In this document: positions 25,782 through 33,986 of the stretch, one piece after another
Numbering within the stretch: position 1 is the stretch's first letter
How the letters are laid out: each line of letters starts with the position of its first letter
Assembly: GCF_001613505.1 (NCBI RefSeq)
Contig: NZ_BDCM01000006.1
Location: forward strand, 372,001 to 436,000
Source: Nocardia mikamii NBRC 108933
Lineage (GTDB): Bacteria; Actinomycetota; Actinomycetes; Mycobacteriales; Mycobacteriaceae
DNA length: 64,000 bases
Reading direction: 5' to 3'
Notes under the pieces: generated by a model
Told to the model about the DNA's origin: nothing
What the model saw: only the letters and a program-made list of their open reading frames with translations
Databases searched by the model: none
Made by a program: the position numbers and the translations under genes

Positions 25782-27218
25782 ATGCCTATAGTCCCGGTGC
25801 GCGCCGCGATCTACCTACGAGTCAGCCTCGATCAGACCGGCGAAGGACTCGCCGTCGAGAGGCAGCGGGAGGACTGCGAACAGATCGCTCAAAGCCGCGG
25901 CTGGACTGTGGTTGAAACCTATACGGACAACAGTATTTCGGCGTTCGATAAGGTCAAGAACCGACCGGCGTACGACCGGATGGTGGACGATTACCGCGCC
26001 GGCCGATTCAACGCCCTGATTACGTGGGACCTCGACCGGCTCACGCGACAGCCTCGCCAGCTCGAGGATTGGATTGACGCTGCCGAGAGCCAAGGGCTTC
26101 GGCTGGTGACCGCGAATGGCGAAGCGGACCTCCAAACCGACGGCGGCCGGATGTATGCGCGGATCAAGGCCGCCGTTGCTCGCGCCGAGATGGAACGTAA
26201 GGGCGCTCGGCAAAGCCGTGCGCAGCAGCAGCGCGCCGCAAAAGGCCGGCCGCCCCGTGGCATTCGAGCTACCGGCTACACGCTAGATGGCGAACTCATC
26301 TCCGAGGAGGCCGAGGCCGTGCAGGCTGTGTACAAAGCCTTCGCCAACGGATCGTCCCTCAAAGCAATCGCCGCGGCGCTGTCTGGGGCTGAACCAGCCA
26401 TCCGCGCTGTCGGCGATCGAAACTGGGTCCAGGATCTTCCTAAGTCGGTGCCGGCACTACCGTCGCGCAGTGGCCGCGCATGGAACCCCACATCTGTGAT
26501 CGCGATCCTGCGAAATCCGCGCTACGCGGGTTGGAGCATGCTAGCTGGTGAAATCGTTCGCGACAGCACCGGCAATCCCGTTCGCGGCCAATGGGAACCG
26601 ATCGTGTCCGACTCACTCTGGCTCGAGGTCCAACGTCGGCTGGACGATCCAGCGCGAAAGACGAACCGATCGGGAACCGAACGCCGACACCTCGGATCCG
26701 GACTCTTCATCTGCGGCATCTGCGACGCCCGCGTTCGCGCACATGGCCCCCGGTATCGCTGCGCCGGCCACATCATGCGCGTCCGCTCGCCGATCGACGC
26801 GATGGTGCTCGAATACATCGAAGGCATGCTCGCGCGCCCCGATCTAGCCGACCTTCTGGTGAAGGAAGACGAAGAGCAGATCAATACGCTGAACGAGCAG
26901 CTCCAGGCACAACGAGACCGCATCGAACGCGCTAAATCCGACTACAAACGTGAACTGATCGACGGTGCCCTGTATTTCGAGATCCGGCGGGAGGCTGGCG
27001 AGCAGATCGCGCAACTCGACGCACAACGCATGGCATTGACGACAGGCGCCGCAGCCTCCGCGATCCTGCTTGCTCCATCGCCGGTAGAAGCCTTCCGCCG
27101 AGCAGATTTGGCGTCCCGCCGCTCCATCATCGACCTACTTTGCGAGATTCGGCTCCTGCCATCACCACGTGGTCACAAGGCGTTCAACCCCGAATCGGTG
27201 ACGATCACGCCGAAATAG
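25782..27218 (+). CDS. Large serine recombinase (integrase/resolvase family)
   Basis: 478 residues. The resolvase domain begins VRAAIYLRVSLDQTG with catalytic Ser15, and continues with ITWDLDRLTRQPRQLEDWID and ARIKAAVARAEMERKGAR. The recombinase domain (RPPRGIRATGYTLDGELISEEAEAVQAVYKAF) is followed by a Zn ribbon (CGICDARVRAHGPRYRCAGH, about 312-332) and a coiled coil (about 360-400). This is the phage/ICE-type large serine integrase plan, only slightly short. It marks the left end of the island and is predicted to catalyse attP x attB recombination. No excisionase (RDF) gene was recognised. Confidence 0.92.
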   Translation: MPIVPVRAAIYLRVSLDQTGEGLAVERQREDCEQIAQSRGWTVVETYTDNSISAFDKVKNRPAYDRMVDDYRAGRFNALITWDLDRLTRQPRQLEDWIDAAESQGLRLVTANGEADLQTDGGRMYARIKAAVARAEMERKGARQSRAQQQRAAKGRPPRGIRATGYTLDGELISEEAEAVQAVYKAFANGSSLKAIAAALSGAEPAIRAVGDRNWVQDLPKSVPALPSRSGRAWNPTSVIAILRNPRYAGWSMLAGEIVRDSTGNPVRGQWEPIVSDSLWLEVQRRLDDPARKTNRSGTERRHLGSGLFICGICDARVRAHGPRYRCAGHIMRVRSPIDAMVLEYIEGMLARPDLADLLVKEDEEQINTLNEQLQAQRDRIERAKSDYKRELIDGALYFEIRREAGEQIAQLDAQRMALTTGAAASAILLAPSPVEAFRRADLASRRSIIDLLCEIRLLPSPRGHKAFNPESVTITPK

Positions 27219-27305
27219 CAACATCACAAGCCTGACACCTAACACATATCCACGCCTTCGGCGCATCTGGAGACGAATATCGGAATGTCTCGGCGCGAAG
27301 GTGGA

Positions 27306-27336
27306 CCACTGACCGAGTCGTCGGACCGGTCAGCGG
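27306..27336. terminator. Hairpin between convergent genes
   Basis: CCACTGACCG and CGGTCAGCGG (one mismatch) separated by 11 nt, between the ends of the integrase and the minus-strand hypothetical gene. Probably a bidirectional terminator; an attP-like site for the integrase is an alternative since these lie close to int. Confidence 0.5.
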
Positions 27337-27352
27337 TCGTGGCGAGCTTTGG

Positions 27353-28648
27353 CTAGGCCGCATCGAATCGGCTACGTATGGCGGCGATCCGATCGTTTTT
27401 CATCGCACCCCATCCCAGCCGGATGATGATAGTCATGAAGCCCTCGACGCTGTGGATCAACCCACGCACCTTCTCCGCCTCGGTTCGACTCGCGCTGTCA
27501 GAGTGTTTGATGTCTTGCAGATCGTTTCGAATTTTCACCACAACATCCGCGAAGGCATCGAGGATCGATATAGGACCATTCTCGGAGACAGCACCGCCGT
27601 AGATGAAGCACAACGCTTCGGCACGCTTGGTCGGCCGTGGCGAGTTGACGGACGGGTAGTGCACATACTCCGGCCCGCTTCGGCCGGAGTCCGCCAACCA
27701 TGCCAGAACTTCCGCCGGCGGAAACGCTGTCCGCAGCATGCGGTCCAGCAGTTCAACTAGGGAGTTCGCCGCCTGAGAAACCCCGTCGATCGACTGGTCT
27801 AGCGCGAACCGGGCACCTTCCAGCTTGCGACTGAGCTGACTACTCAGCTGCCCGAGTGCAACGCGAGTCGGGCCAGATGTGACAGCGCGAAGTTCGTCGA
27901 CGAATTCGGCCACGTCGGTAATTGGCTCCAAGGCGGCGCGGTCCACATCGACATCGCCGAGACTTTCTGCTCGCAGTTTCGTAGATGCGAGGTGTATCCG
28001 CCGAATCAGGTCAAAAGCGGTCACGGCCTCTTCGATTCCGAACAGTTCACACACCCGCTCGGACCCGAGCACAGACATGCAATCGTCGAAAGCTACGGCA
28101 AAGGGCTCCATGCGCACCGCAGCCCAATCGACTACCTCAGTGATGACCTTCGCGTCGTCGCGGCCTGCGGCCGCCAGTTTGTCGAAGGCCGCCGCACCGA
28201 TAAGCCGGCGAAGGAATGCCCGCCACGTACTGCTTTTGACCCTGGTGATCTGCTTCGCGCGTTCCTCTGTGGCAAATTCGGTGAGCCACTCGGCAATCGC
28301 ATGACCTCCCTGCGGGCCCGGCTGCACCCCGATCTCGGCCATTGCTTGCTCAAACCACCCGAATCGCTCGGCGACTGGCCGATCGTCCTCGCGGTTGAGT
28401 ACGCAGTGCGCCGAGCAAAGTACGATGTCGAGCAGTCCGATCAGAAATCGATCGATACCGAGTTGCTCTTGCAGACGCGGGGACAGCGATTCAAGTACCC
28501 GAGCTAGCTTCGAGCGAGGCATGTCTCGGTATTGGAGCGAAGCTGTTGCAGGCGGGAGAATGTCGACAGATTTGGACACGGACGAGCCGCTGCCCTCTCC
28601 CGACTCTTCTGCGGTCACGGTCGGCTCCATTCGGCCCATGAAGGGCAT
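27353..28648 (-). CDS. Island hypothetical protein, possible C-terminal HEPN-like domain
   Basis: About 431 residues if ATG 28648 is used; the open frame begins at TTG 28690 and other Met codons (28639, 28630, 28522) are possible since none has a clear ribosome site. Mostly helical, no signal or membrane segment. Visible stretches include LGIDRFLIGLLDIVLCSAHCVLNRE, WRAFLRRLIGAAAFDKL and, near the end, VVVKIRNDLQDIKHSDSASRTEAEKVRGLIHSVEGFMTIIIRLGW. The last resembles the helix with an RN...H motif and following helix of HEPN ribonuclease domains, but the R-to-H spacing (7 between) is longer than the usual 4-6. No family was recognised. Confidence 0.65.
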   Translation of the reverse strand: MPFMGRMEPTVTAEESGEGSGSSVSKSVDILPPATASLQYRDMPRSKLARVLESLSPRLQEQLGIDRFLIGLLDIVLCSAHCVLNREDDRPVAERFGWFEQAMAEIGVQPGPQGGHAIAEWLTEFATEERAKQITRVKSSTWRAFLRRLIGAAAFDKLAAAGRDDAKVITEVVDWAAVRMEPFAVAFDDCMSVLGSERVCELFGIEEAVTAFDLIRRIHLASTKLRAESLGDVDVDRAALEPITDVAEFVDELRAVTSGPTRVALGQLSSQLSRKLEGARFALDQSIDGVSQAANSLVELLDRMLRTAFPPAEVLAWLADSGRSGPEYVHYPSVNSPRPTKRAEALCFIYGGAVSENGPISILDAFADVVVKIRNDLQDIKHSDSASRTEAEKVRGLIHSVEGFMTIIIRLGWGAMKNDRIAAIRSRFDAA

Positions 28649-28773
28649 CGTTCGGGACGCCGTAGAGACAACTGTCACCGAGACGCGCAACCCCGCCAGA
28701 AATCACCCTGGGTTCCGCGCACGGCGCGGGCACCGGTGACGTAGCATCGGGACTGTCCTACCAAGACACGCCC

Positions 28774-28811
28774 AAGGCCCTGCTGGGAGTTCCGCTTCCG
28801 GCCAGGGCCTT
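28774..28811. terminator. Hairpin upstream of the island hypothetical
   Basis: AAGGCCCTG and CAGGGCCTT, perfect 9-bp arms 20 nt apart, followed by CGTCGTTTTCC. A terminator for plus-strand transcripts is possible, yet no plus-strand gene precedes it. Confidence 0.4.
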
Positions 28812-29584
28812 AGCGTCGTTTTCCAGATATTCAGTTCGTGAGGCTGAGCCTGCCCCGCTCAGAACATCCTATATCTAGGGGCAGACATTCGAATGCGACA
28901 CAACAGCTTGTGTCGCATCCACGGGTGGGAAGCCCTCGAATACAGCTTAGCGACTATGCCCACGCGAAACTACGTACTTGTGATTCCATCGCGCTCGACG
29001 GCCTCATAGTTGCGTACACAGGCCGACGACAGTGCAACGGGCTTTTCGCGCGAGAGCGGCCGGAATCGGCGGGACCTCTATGTCCTCGGAGGTTCACCCC
29101 CTGCCCCTCTGGGCGGCCCCCGCGCCGGAGGCGATGCTCTTTCGCGGCCTCGGCCGCGCAGTTTTTCGATCTAGAGCGCGCGAGGGTGGTTCGTGCTGTC
29201 TGTCCCTCCGGTGTGGCCCGGGGCGACTCGATCACGGGCGCGGTGAGCGTCAAGGGTGGCCGTCAGGCCATCGGCGCAGCCGACGCGTCAGCGCCCTTGA
29301 TGTTCGCCGTGTTCGTGATAGCCCCGAAAAGGGCCATGGCGGAGGGACAGTCAGCACACCGCGCGCCAGATCGCGCAAGCGCCAGCTTGCGGACCCACCC
29401 AGATGACCGGTCACGCCGTGCACACTCTGCGCCGAATTGCCACTCGCGTATCAGTAGACCGCCACGCACGCAGACGACTCCGACCAGCTGCAAGCAGCAT
29501 CGCCAGGTGCTGAACCGTCACTTACGCAACCACCTCGCAAGCTTTCCGATACCTACCCAACGCAACCAGGTTCTTTTGTCTTTT
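28812..29584. other. ~770 bp without convincing genes, hairpin-rich
   Basis: Open frames on both strands read as low-complexity Arg/Ser/Pro-rich sequence typical of antisense or non-coding DNA. The stretch instead contains the strong hairpin at 28893-28918 and leads into the 178-bp nested inverted repeat. It could hold a small RNA, a transfer or replication origin of the element, or only decayed DNA. Confidence 0.5.
28893..28918. repeat. Perfect 11-bp inverted repeat
   Basis: ATGCGACACAA, loop CAGC, then its exact complement. Tight loop and perfect arms suggest an RNA hairpin or a protein-binding dyad in the non-coding part of the island. Confidence 0.7.
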
Positions 29585-29762
29585 CACCTCACCCCCGCTT
29601 ACCTCCCTGACTTGACTTGATCACGACTCTCTCCACCACCCCAGTCCCCCATCTCGCCCCCGTTCACGTAGTGGGGGTGAGATGGGGGACTGGGGTGGTG
29701 GAGAGAGTCAACGGCGCGACGCGCCGTTATGACAGGTCAGGGAGGTAAGCGGGGGTGAGGTG
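29585..29762. repeat. 178-bp nested inverted repeat overlapping a start codon
   Basis: Outer perfect 27-bp arms at 29585-29611 and 29736-29762 enclose inner 36-bp arms at 29626-29661 and 29673-29708 (one mismatch, a G-U pair in RNA) with an 11-nt loop. A further perfect hairpin, AACGGCGCG-A-CGCGCCGTT, lies at 29710-29728. The right outer arm contains the GGGAGG site (29739-29744) and GTG start (29755) of the Nudix gene. The right inner arm is very G-rich (runs of 5, 5 and 4 G). Confidence 0.9.
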
Positions 29763-30243
29763 CCTCGGTAAAAAGTTGGCACAACTTGTGCAGGACCCGA
29801 ATGCTCCGTCACCCAACAGCGTGAAGGTGGCGGTGAGTGCACTGGTCCGGGACAACCAGGGCCGGATACTGATGATTCATCGCACCGACAACGGCAAGTA
29901 CTCGATTCCCGGCGGCGGACTTGAAGCGGGCGAAACTGTAACCAAAGCGGTCGTGCGCGAGGTGAAGGAGGAAACCGGCGTCGATGTCGAGGTGACGGGG
30001 ATGATCGGAGTCTTTTCAGACCCGCAGCATGTGATCGAATATGACGACGGGGAAGTCAGACAAGAGTTCTCCATTTGCTTCCACGCCCGCCCAGTTGGAG
30101 GCGAATTGCGGACGAGCGAGGAATCGAAGGACGTCAAATGGATTACCCCCGAAGAACTTTCATCATTCGACGTTCACCCCTCGATCAGTCTCCGGATCGC
30201 CCGAGGGCTACATCCAGAGGGCGAAGAGCCCTACTTCACCTAG
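29755..30243 (+). CDS. Nudix hydrolase
   Basis: 162 residues from GTG 29755. The Nudix box GX5EX7REUXEEXGU is complete (GGLEAGETVTKAVVREVKEETGVDV, about 64-87). SVKVAVSALVRDNQGRILMIHRTDNGKYSIPGGG and the DPNAPSPNS leader resemble Nudix proteins found in actinomycete integrative elements next to regulatory and HD genes. Substrate unknown (nucleotide derivative). The translation start lies inside a long inverted repeat. Its stop shares the CTAG tetranucleotide with the convergent HD gene. Confidence 0.9.
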   Translation: MRCLGKKLAQLVQDPNAPSPNSVKVAVSALVRDNQGRILMIHRTDNGKYSIPGGGLEAGETVTKAVVREVKEETGVDVEVTGMIGVFSDPQHVIEYDDGEVRQEFSICFHARPVGGELRTSEESKDVKWITPEELSSFDVHPSISLRIARGLHPEGEEPYFT

Positions 30244-30815
30244 GCGTCATGCCCGGAAATCTGACGAAGGCGTTGCTCTGTCCGGTCCACGGCGTCGAGT
30301 AGGTCCGGCTGCGCGTCTGCGATCGATCTTGCGACCACATGTTCGGCACCGTAGCGCTCCAGCACTTCTGCAATCCGGTCACGTGCATCCGTATGACCAC
30401 CCGTCGGCGTCGTCGTGATATCTGCCCACCACAGTGCATCTCGCAGCGACGTCGACTCGTCCTCCCAGTCGATCACCACCCCACGATTCGCTGCTTCGAT
30501 CCGCGCGCAGGAATGGTGCGCTACCAGCGCGCACAACCGCTCAGGTGCGCCATTCGCGGCAAGAAACCGAGCACCATCAACGGCATGACAGCCGGTCTGA
30601 ACGAGTTCCGGCGCATATCCGACGTCATGCAGCCAAGCGGCCGACACCAACAGCTCAGGATCGTCGACTATCCCGACCGCTCGCCGCGCCTGTTCGGCGA
30701 CACCTCGAACGTGTTTCCATCGGCGGTCAAGCGCAGCCAATCGCGTACGCGCGAGCTGCTCGGCCCAATCGGAGAGGCAGCGAGTCATAGTGTCACGGTA
30801 GGCCATGCTGGTCAT
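30240..30815 (-). CDS. HD domain phosphohydrolase family protein
   Basis: 191 residues, or 188 from ATG 30806. Metal-binding HD-type pattern: His in RRWKHVRGVAEQAR (about 33-46), HD in AAWLHDVGY, then HH in LVAHHSCARIE, and Asp in WWADITTTPTG. Such proteins hydrolyse phosphomonoesters or nucleotides. Convergent with the Nudix gene; the pair is a recurring combination in actinobacterial mobile elements (general recollection, not checked). Confidence 0.85.
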   Translation of the reverse strand: MTSMAYRDTMTRCLSDWAEQLARTRLAALDRRWKHVRGVAEQARRAVGIVDDPELLVSAAWLHDVGYAPELVQTGCHAVDGARFLAANGAPERLCALVAHHSCARIEAANRGVVIDWEDESTSLRDALWWADITTTPTGGHTDARDRIAEVLERYGAEHVVARSIADAQPDLLDAVDRTEQRLRQISGHDA

Positions 30816-31025
30816 AGGTCGGCGAGCGTCCGCGCGGAACGCCTATCAGGTGGCCAGCAAGACCCGCGACCGCGCAGCGGTTCCCATGTAGGCGGCAGAC
30901 CTCGTTCCGGCATCGCAAACCGTGCAAAACTGGCCGATTTTTATCCGGCCCGCCTGGGCAGCGGGGATCTACAGCAGGGATACGCGCGTGGTCGACTTCT
31001 TTCCTAACGCTAGTCCGCTGCAAAT

Positions 31026-32258
31026 CTATGAACTACTCGCTTCCTCGCGCTTGTCGTCGCTCTCTCCGATCGCGTATAGGTATTGTCTGCGTTGTTCGTC
31101 ACCAAGATGGGCACCGCGTATATGTAGAGCATCTTTAAGACCCTTCACATCGCTAAGGTCAGGCATTGTCGAGCCAATCTCAGTTGGGAACAGCAGCGCG
31201 TCGTTCAAATCTGCCGACTCTAGGTTCGCGTTGTAGACGTTAGCATCACACATATTTGCAGTCATCAAGCGCGCTCCACTCAAATCCGCGTCAGATAAAT
31301 AGGCGCCCTTGAGGGATGCGCCAATGAACTCCGCGTCCACAAGCGTGGCGCTCTGCAGATTTGCCCCGGCCATTTTTGCCCCGTTGAATTTTGCGCCCGT
31401 CGCGTCAGCCGACGTTAATGTAGCGTACTCATTGAACTTAGCAAGCTCAAAGCTTGCACCCGTAATCTTCGCACCTGCGAAATTGGTTCCAGACAGGGTG
31501 GCATCATCAAACACAGCGTCTGGAGCTTCAATCTTTTGAAGCGACGAGCAATCCATAGACGCGTATGTAAAATCAGCTCGGGACAAATCGCTGTAATCCA
31601 GTGAAGACCAATCGAGGCGAGCGCCTCTAAAGGAGGCCCTACTCAAGTTCATGCCATTCAAGTTTAGCGCTCTAAGGTCTGTAAGCGAAAGGTCGTAGCC
31701 GCACTGACCTGCCCATTCGTCATTGCAATCGGCGAGTAGCTCGACTATCGTCCTTCTGACCGGTCCGTCCTTCCCAGGCCGGCCGCGGTCAAAGCTTTCC
31801 TTGGGCGGCACAAATAACTCATTGGTCTCCCGCAAGTAGCCGATAAGTACAGCAATGCAAGTATCACGATCGCGCTCACCACCGATGGCGTGCCAGTCCG
31901 CCGCAAGGGCAGCGAGCGCAAAGGCACCATATCGACGAACAGAGTAATCAGAACTTGAAAACTGGGCGGTTGCCGACGTAAATCGCTCCCGAAGGTTTCG
32001 CGCAGTCTCGCGATCGTGATCTAATTTTGCCTTTTCCGCATCATTGTTACGTTTCCGTTCTGCGCTCCAAAACGCCAGCGAAGCGCCGCCAAGCACGCCC
32101 AGCCCTGCACCCGCCGTTGCGAATGGTTGGGCTGCGGTCTTCCAAAAGTCTTGCCAATGCCATACCGTGGCAAGCACGGCAAGCGCGACCATGGATATAT
32201 ACCCAAAGGCGACTACCCCCACCGCTATGGTTAGCGCAGTTCGCGAATAGCGATCCAA
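31026..32258 (-). CDS. Membrane-anchored pentapeptide-repeat protein
   Basis: 410 residues. Two N-terminal membrane helices (about 7-34 and 46-66) with a short link, then a charged helical stretch (ERKRNNDAEKAKLDHDRETARNLRERF). From about 190 to 355 there are A(D/N)LXX pentapeptide repeats (ANLQSATLVDAEFIGASLKGAYLSDADLSGARL and others), forming a right-handed quadrilateral beta helix, followed by a charged tail. The base composition is clearly lower in GC than the core. The soluble repeat domain is presumably cytoplasmic. Role unknown; similar proteins are seen in genomic islands. Confidence 0.85.
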   Translation of the reverse strand: MDRYSRTALTIAVGVVAFGYISMVALAVLATVWHWQDFWKTAAQPFATAGAGLGVLGGASLAFWSAERKRNNDAEKAKLDHDRETARNLRERFTSATAQFSSSDYSVRRYGAFALAALAADWHAIGGERDRDTCIAVLIGYLRETNELFVPPKESFDRGRPGKDGPVRRTIVELLADCNDEWAGQCGYDLSLTDLRALNLNGMNLSRASFRGARLDWSSLDYSDLSRADFTYASMDCSSLQKIEAPDAVFDDATLSGTNFAGAKITGASFELAKFNEYATLTSADATGAKFNGAKMAGANLQSATLVDAEFIGASLKGAYLSDADLSGARLMTANMCDANVYNANLESADLNDALLFPTEIGSTMPDLSDVKGLKDALHIRGAHLGDEQRRQYLYAIGESDDKREEASSS

Positions 32259-32364
32259 CTCTCCCCCTCGTTACATCAACTTCGCCAAGACGTCTCCGGC
32301 CTACCCGGACAGTCGGTTGGAAGCGCGCTCCCTAGGCGCTACCCGCATCGATACCTAAGCCTGC

Positions 32365-32517
32365 CTACCTCTTGCCAGAGACTAGCCCAGCACGGTACTT
32401 AACTATATTCCCAAAAAGGGTCTCAACATACTTTTGAAGTGTCGACATAGTGACACCGTAGGCCACGAACGTTGTCACGCGGGAGGCGGAGGCTGAAGGT
32501 AAGTCAGCGGTTTTCAT
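32365..32517 (-). CDS. Possible 50-residue small ORF in the island operon
   Basis: A reading frame from ATG 32517 to TAG 32365 reads MKTADLPSASASRVTTFVAY then GVTMSTLQKYVETLFGNIVK and YRAGLVSGKR. GGAGGG lies about 13 nt upstream, a little far. It lies between the RelA/SpoT-like gene and the pentapeptide gene, all on the same strand, so it could be a third member of the operon. Short, and chance cannot be excluded. The remaining sequence in 32259-32567 shows no other feature. Confidence 0.35.
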   Translation of the reverse strand: MKTADLPSASASRVTTFVAYGVTMSTLQKYVETLFGNIVKYRAGLVSGKR

Positions 32518-32567
32518 CGGCAGCCGATCCCCCTCCGCACGCTCTCATGCCGCCTGTGGGTGAGAAG

Positions 32568-33929
32568 TTACCTCACGGTTGCTCCTGCGCCGCCTTCGTC
32601 TGGCCTATCCCGTAGTAGCGACTTTAAAACATCCAGTATCGAATTCAGCAAGTCAAGCTGTTCACGCAAATAGTCGATATTCGGATCAGCATGCCCATGG
32701 ATCAAACCATTGCGAAAGGTCCGAGAATATCTGATTGCTTTCACCAACTCATCGGACAATATTCCTTGTTCATGCAGCCTACTTAAACGGCGCATAAAAG
32801 TTGGCTGCACCCCGTCGGAACCTGCAGTTATTATGCGTTCGAGTTGCGCCCACATCATAGAATATCGGCCGACGAGTCGGTACCACTCCTCTTCGGACGG
32901 AACCCAGCCATCACCCACAGCCGGTCTCATCACTTCTCCCGGATGCCTATACATCCTAGAGAGATAAAGGTCGAGATAGTCCGGGTTTTCAGCAATAACA
33001 GCGTCCACAATCTGGTCAGTCAAAGGTCGACTTTCGAAATCAGAGTTGATTCGCTCAAGAAACGGGCGCAGGCTATCCGGCGTCGTCAGCTCTACTCGTT
33101 TCAGAAAATCGAACAGAACGTCGACGCGGCCCATTTCGGTCTCCGAAATAGACTCTTCACGTAGGCGCTTAACATGACTAAGGAGATACGCAGCGAGCTC
33201 ATAGTGTGTGACAAAACTCCGCGCACCTTCCTCAATTCTTCGCTGACCAGCCTTCTGGAGAAGCTCAAGAGCCACCTCTCCGGCGTGGACCAGACCGTTC
33301 AGCTGGTCAATGAGCTGTCTTTCCTGATCAGAGAGCGACTCCCCTATCGGCTTATAGATTAAGTCGTGCTCGACCTCAGACCAGCCGTGCATAAGAACGG
33401 AAGCAACCTGGACCTCAACCCGAGCTCGGGCAAACCGGATATCTTTGCCCTTGAGGCCGTCCTCTCTTACCGTTATCCTATAATGCACTGCGGAATAGCC
33501 CGGAAACCTTCGCACGACATGACCAGAGCTCGACTTTTCGCCTTCCTCAGCGCTAACTAAGGGAAACTCTTTTTTCACTTCAATATCGAAGAGCCGAGAA
33601 ATTATCGTCTCGACCCGACTGCGTTCACCAGGAAAATATAGAGCGATACGAACACCAGCAAGATCGGGTATATCTGCACGTATCTCGTCTGCTGAGGAAT
33701 AACACTTCTCTGCATGCCTCTTTATACACTTATTACGAAGACTATCGAAATCTTTCGCTCGACTGGTCACATAACAGCTGATCCCCTCAGCTTTGCACGC
33801 CTCAGTCACGCGTCGTTCGACTAGCCTCCCGACCTCTTGATAGAAGTCGAACTCCCGTCGATAATGCGCAAGGAAATCCGCAATTACTTCGTCCACCATG
33901 CCCCCACTACCGAATGCATCTTGGGCCAA
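32568..33929 (-). CDS. RelA/SpoT nucleotidyltransferase-domain protein with HEPN-like C-terminus
   Basis: 453 residues. The alarmone synthetase core is recognisable: SRAKDFDSLRNKCIKRH (substrate-binding R/K cluster), IPDLAGVRIALYFPGE (catalytic Asp region), PGYSAVHYRI, then RARVEVQVASVLMHGWSEVEHDLIYKP (Glu of the EIQI-like motif). There is no HD hydrolase, TGS or ACT domain, so this is a single-function synthetase-type protein. The second half is helical and ends RTFRNGLIHGHADPNIDYLR; R406-N407...H411 is the RNxxxH signature of HEPN domains. Lower GC than its surroundings. Such stand-alone synthetases in islands include toxSAS toxins and phage-defence proteins (CapRel-like). Confidence 0.85.
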   Translation of the reverse strand: MAQDAFGSGGMVDEVIADFLAHYRREFDFYQEVGRLVERRVTEACKAEGISCYVTSRAKDFDSLRNKCIKRHAEKCYSSADEIRADIPDLAGVRIALYFPGERSRVETIISRLFDIEVKKEFPLVSAEEGEKSSSGHVVRRFPGYSAVHYRITVREDGLKGKDIRFARARVEVQVASVLMHGWSEVEHDLIYKPIGESLSDQERQLIDQLNGLVHAGEVALELLQKAGQRRIEEGARSFVTHYELAAYLLSHVKRLREESISETEMGRVDVLFDFLKRVELTTPDSLRPFLERINSDFESRPLTDQIVDAVIAENPDYLDLYLSRMYRHPGEVMRPAVGDGWVPSEEEWYRLVGRYSMMWAQLERIITAGSDGVQPTFMRRLSRLHEQGILSDELVKAIRYSRTFRNGLIHGHADPNIDYLREQLDLLNSILDVLKSLLRDRPDEGGAGATVR

Positions 33930-33986
33930 ATATCGGCCGATAGGATGCCGTTTACTATATAGGCAAGTCCGCGATCATGGGCTCCG

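Noticed and set aside
28760..28830. tRNA-like hairpin
   Set aside because: The 9-bp stem alone cannot form a cloverleaf; no T-loop or anticodon arm.
28838..29620. 260-codon plus-strand open frame in the island
   Set aside because: Arg/Ser/Pro-rich, no start context, ends in the nested repeat; no family resemblance.
29585..29762. Retron (msr/msd) or CRISPR-type element
   Set aside because: The long hairpin suggested a retron, but no reverse transcriptase is encoded in the window; no regularly spaced short repeats for CRISPR.
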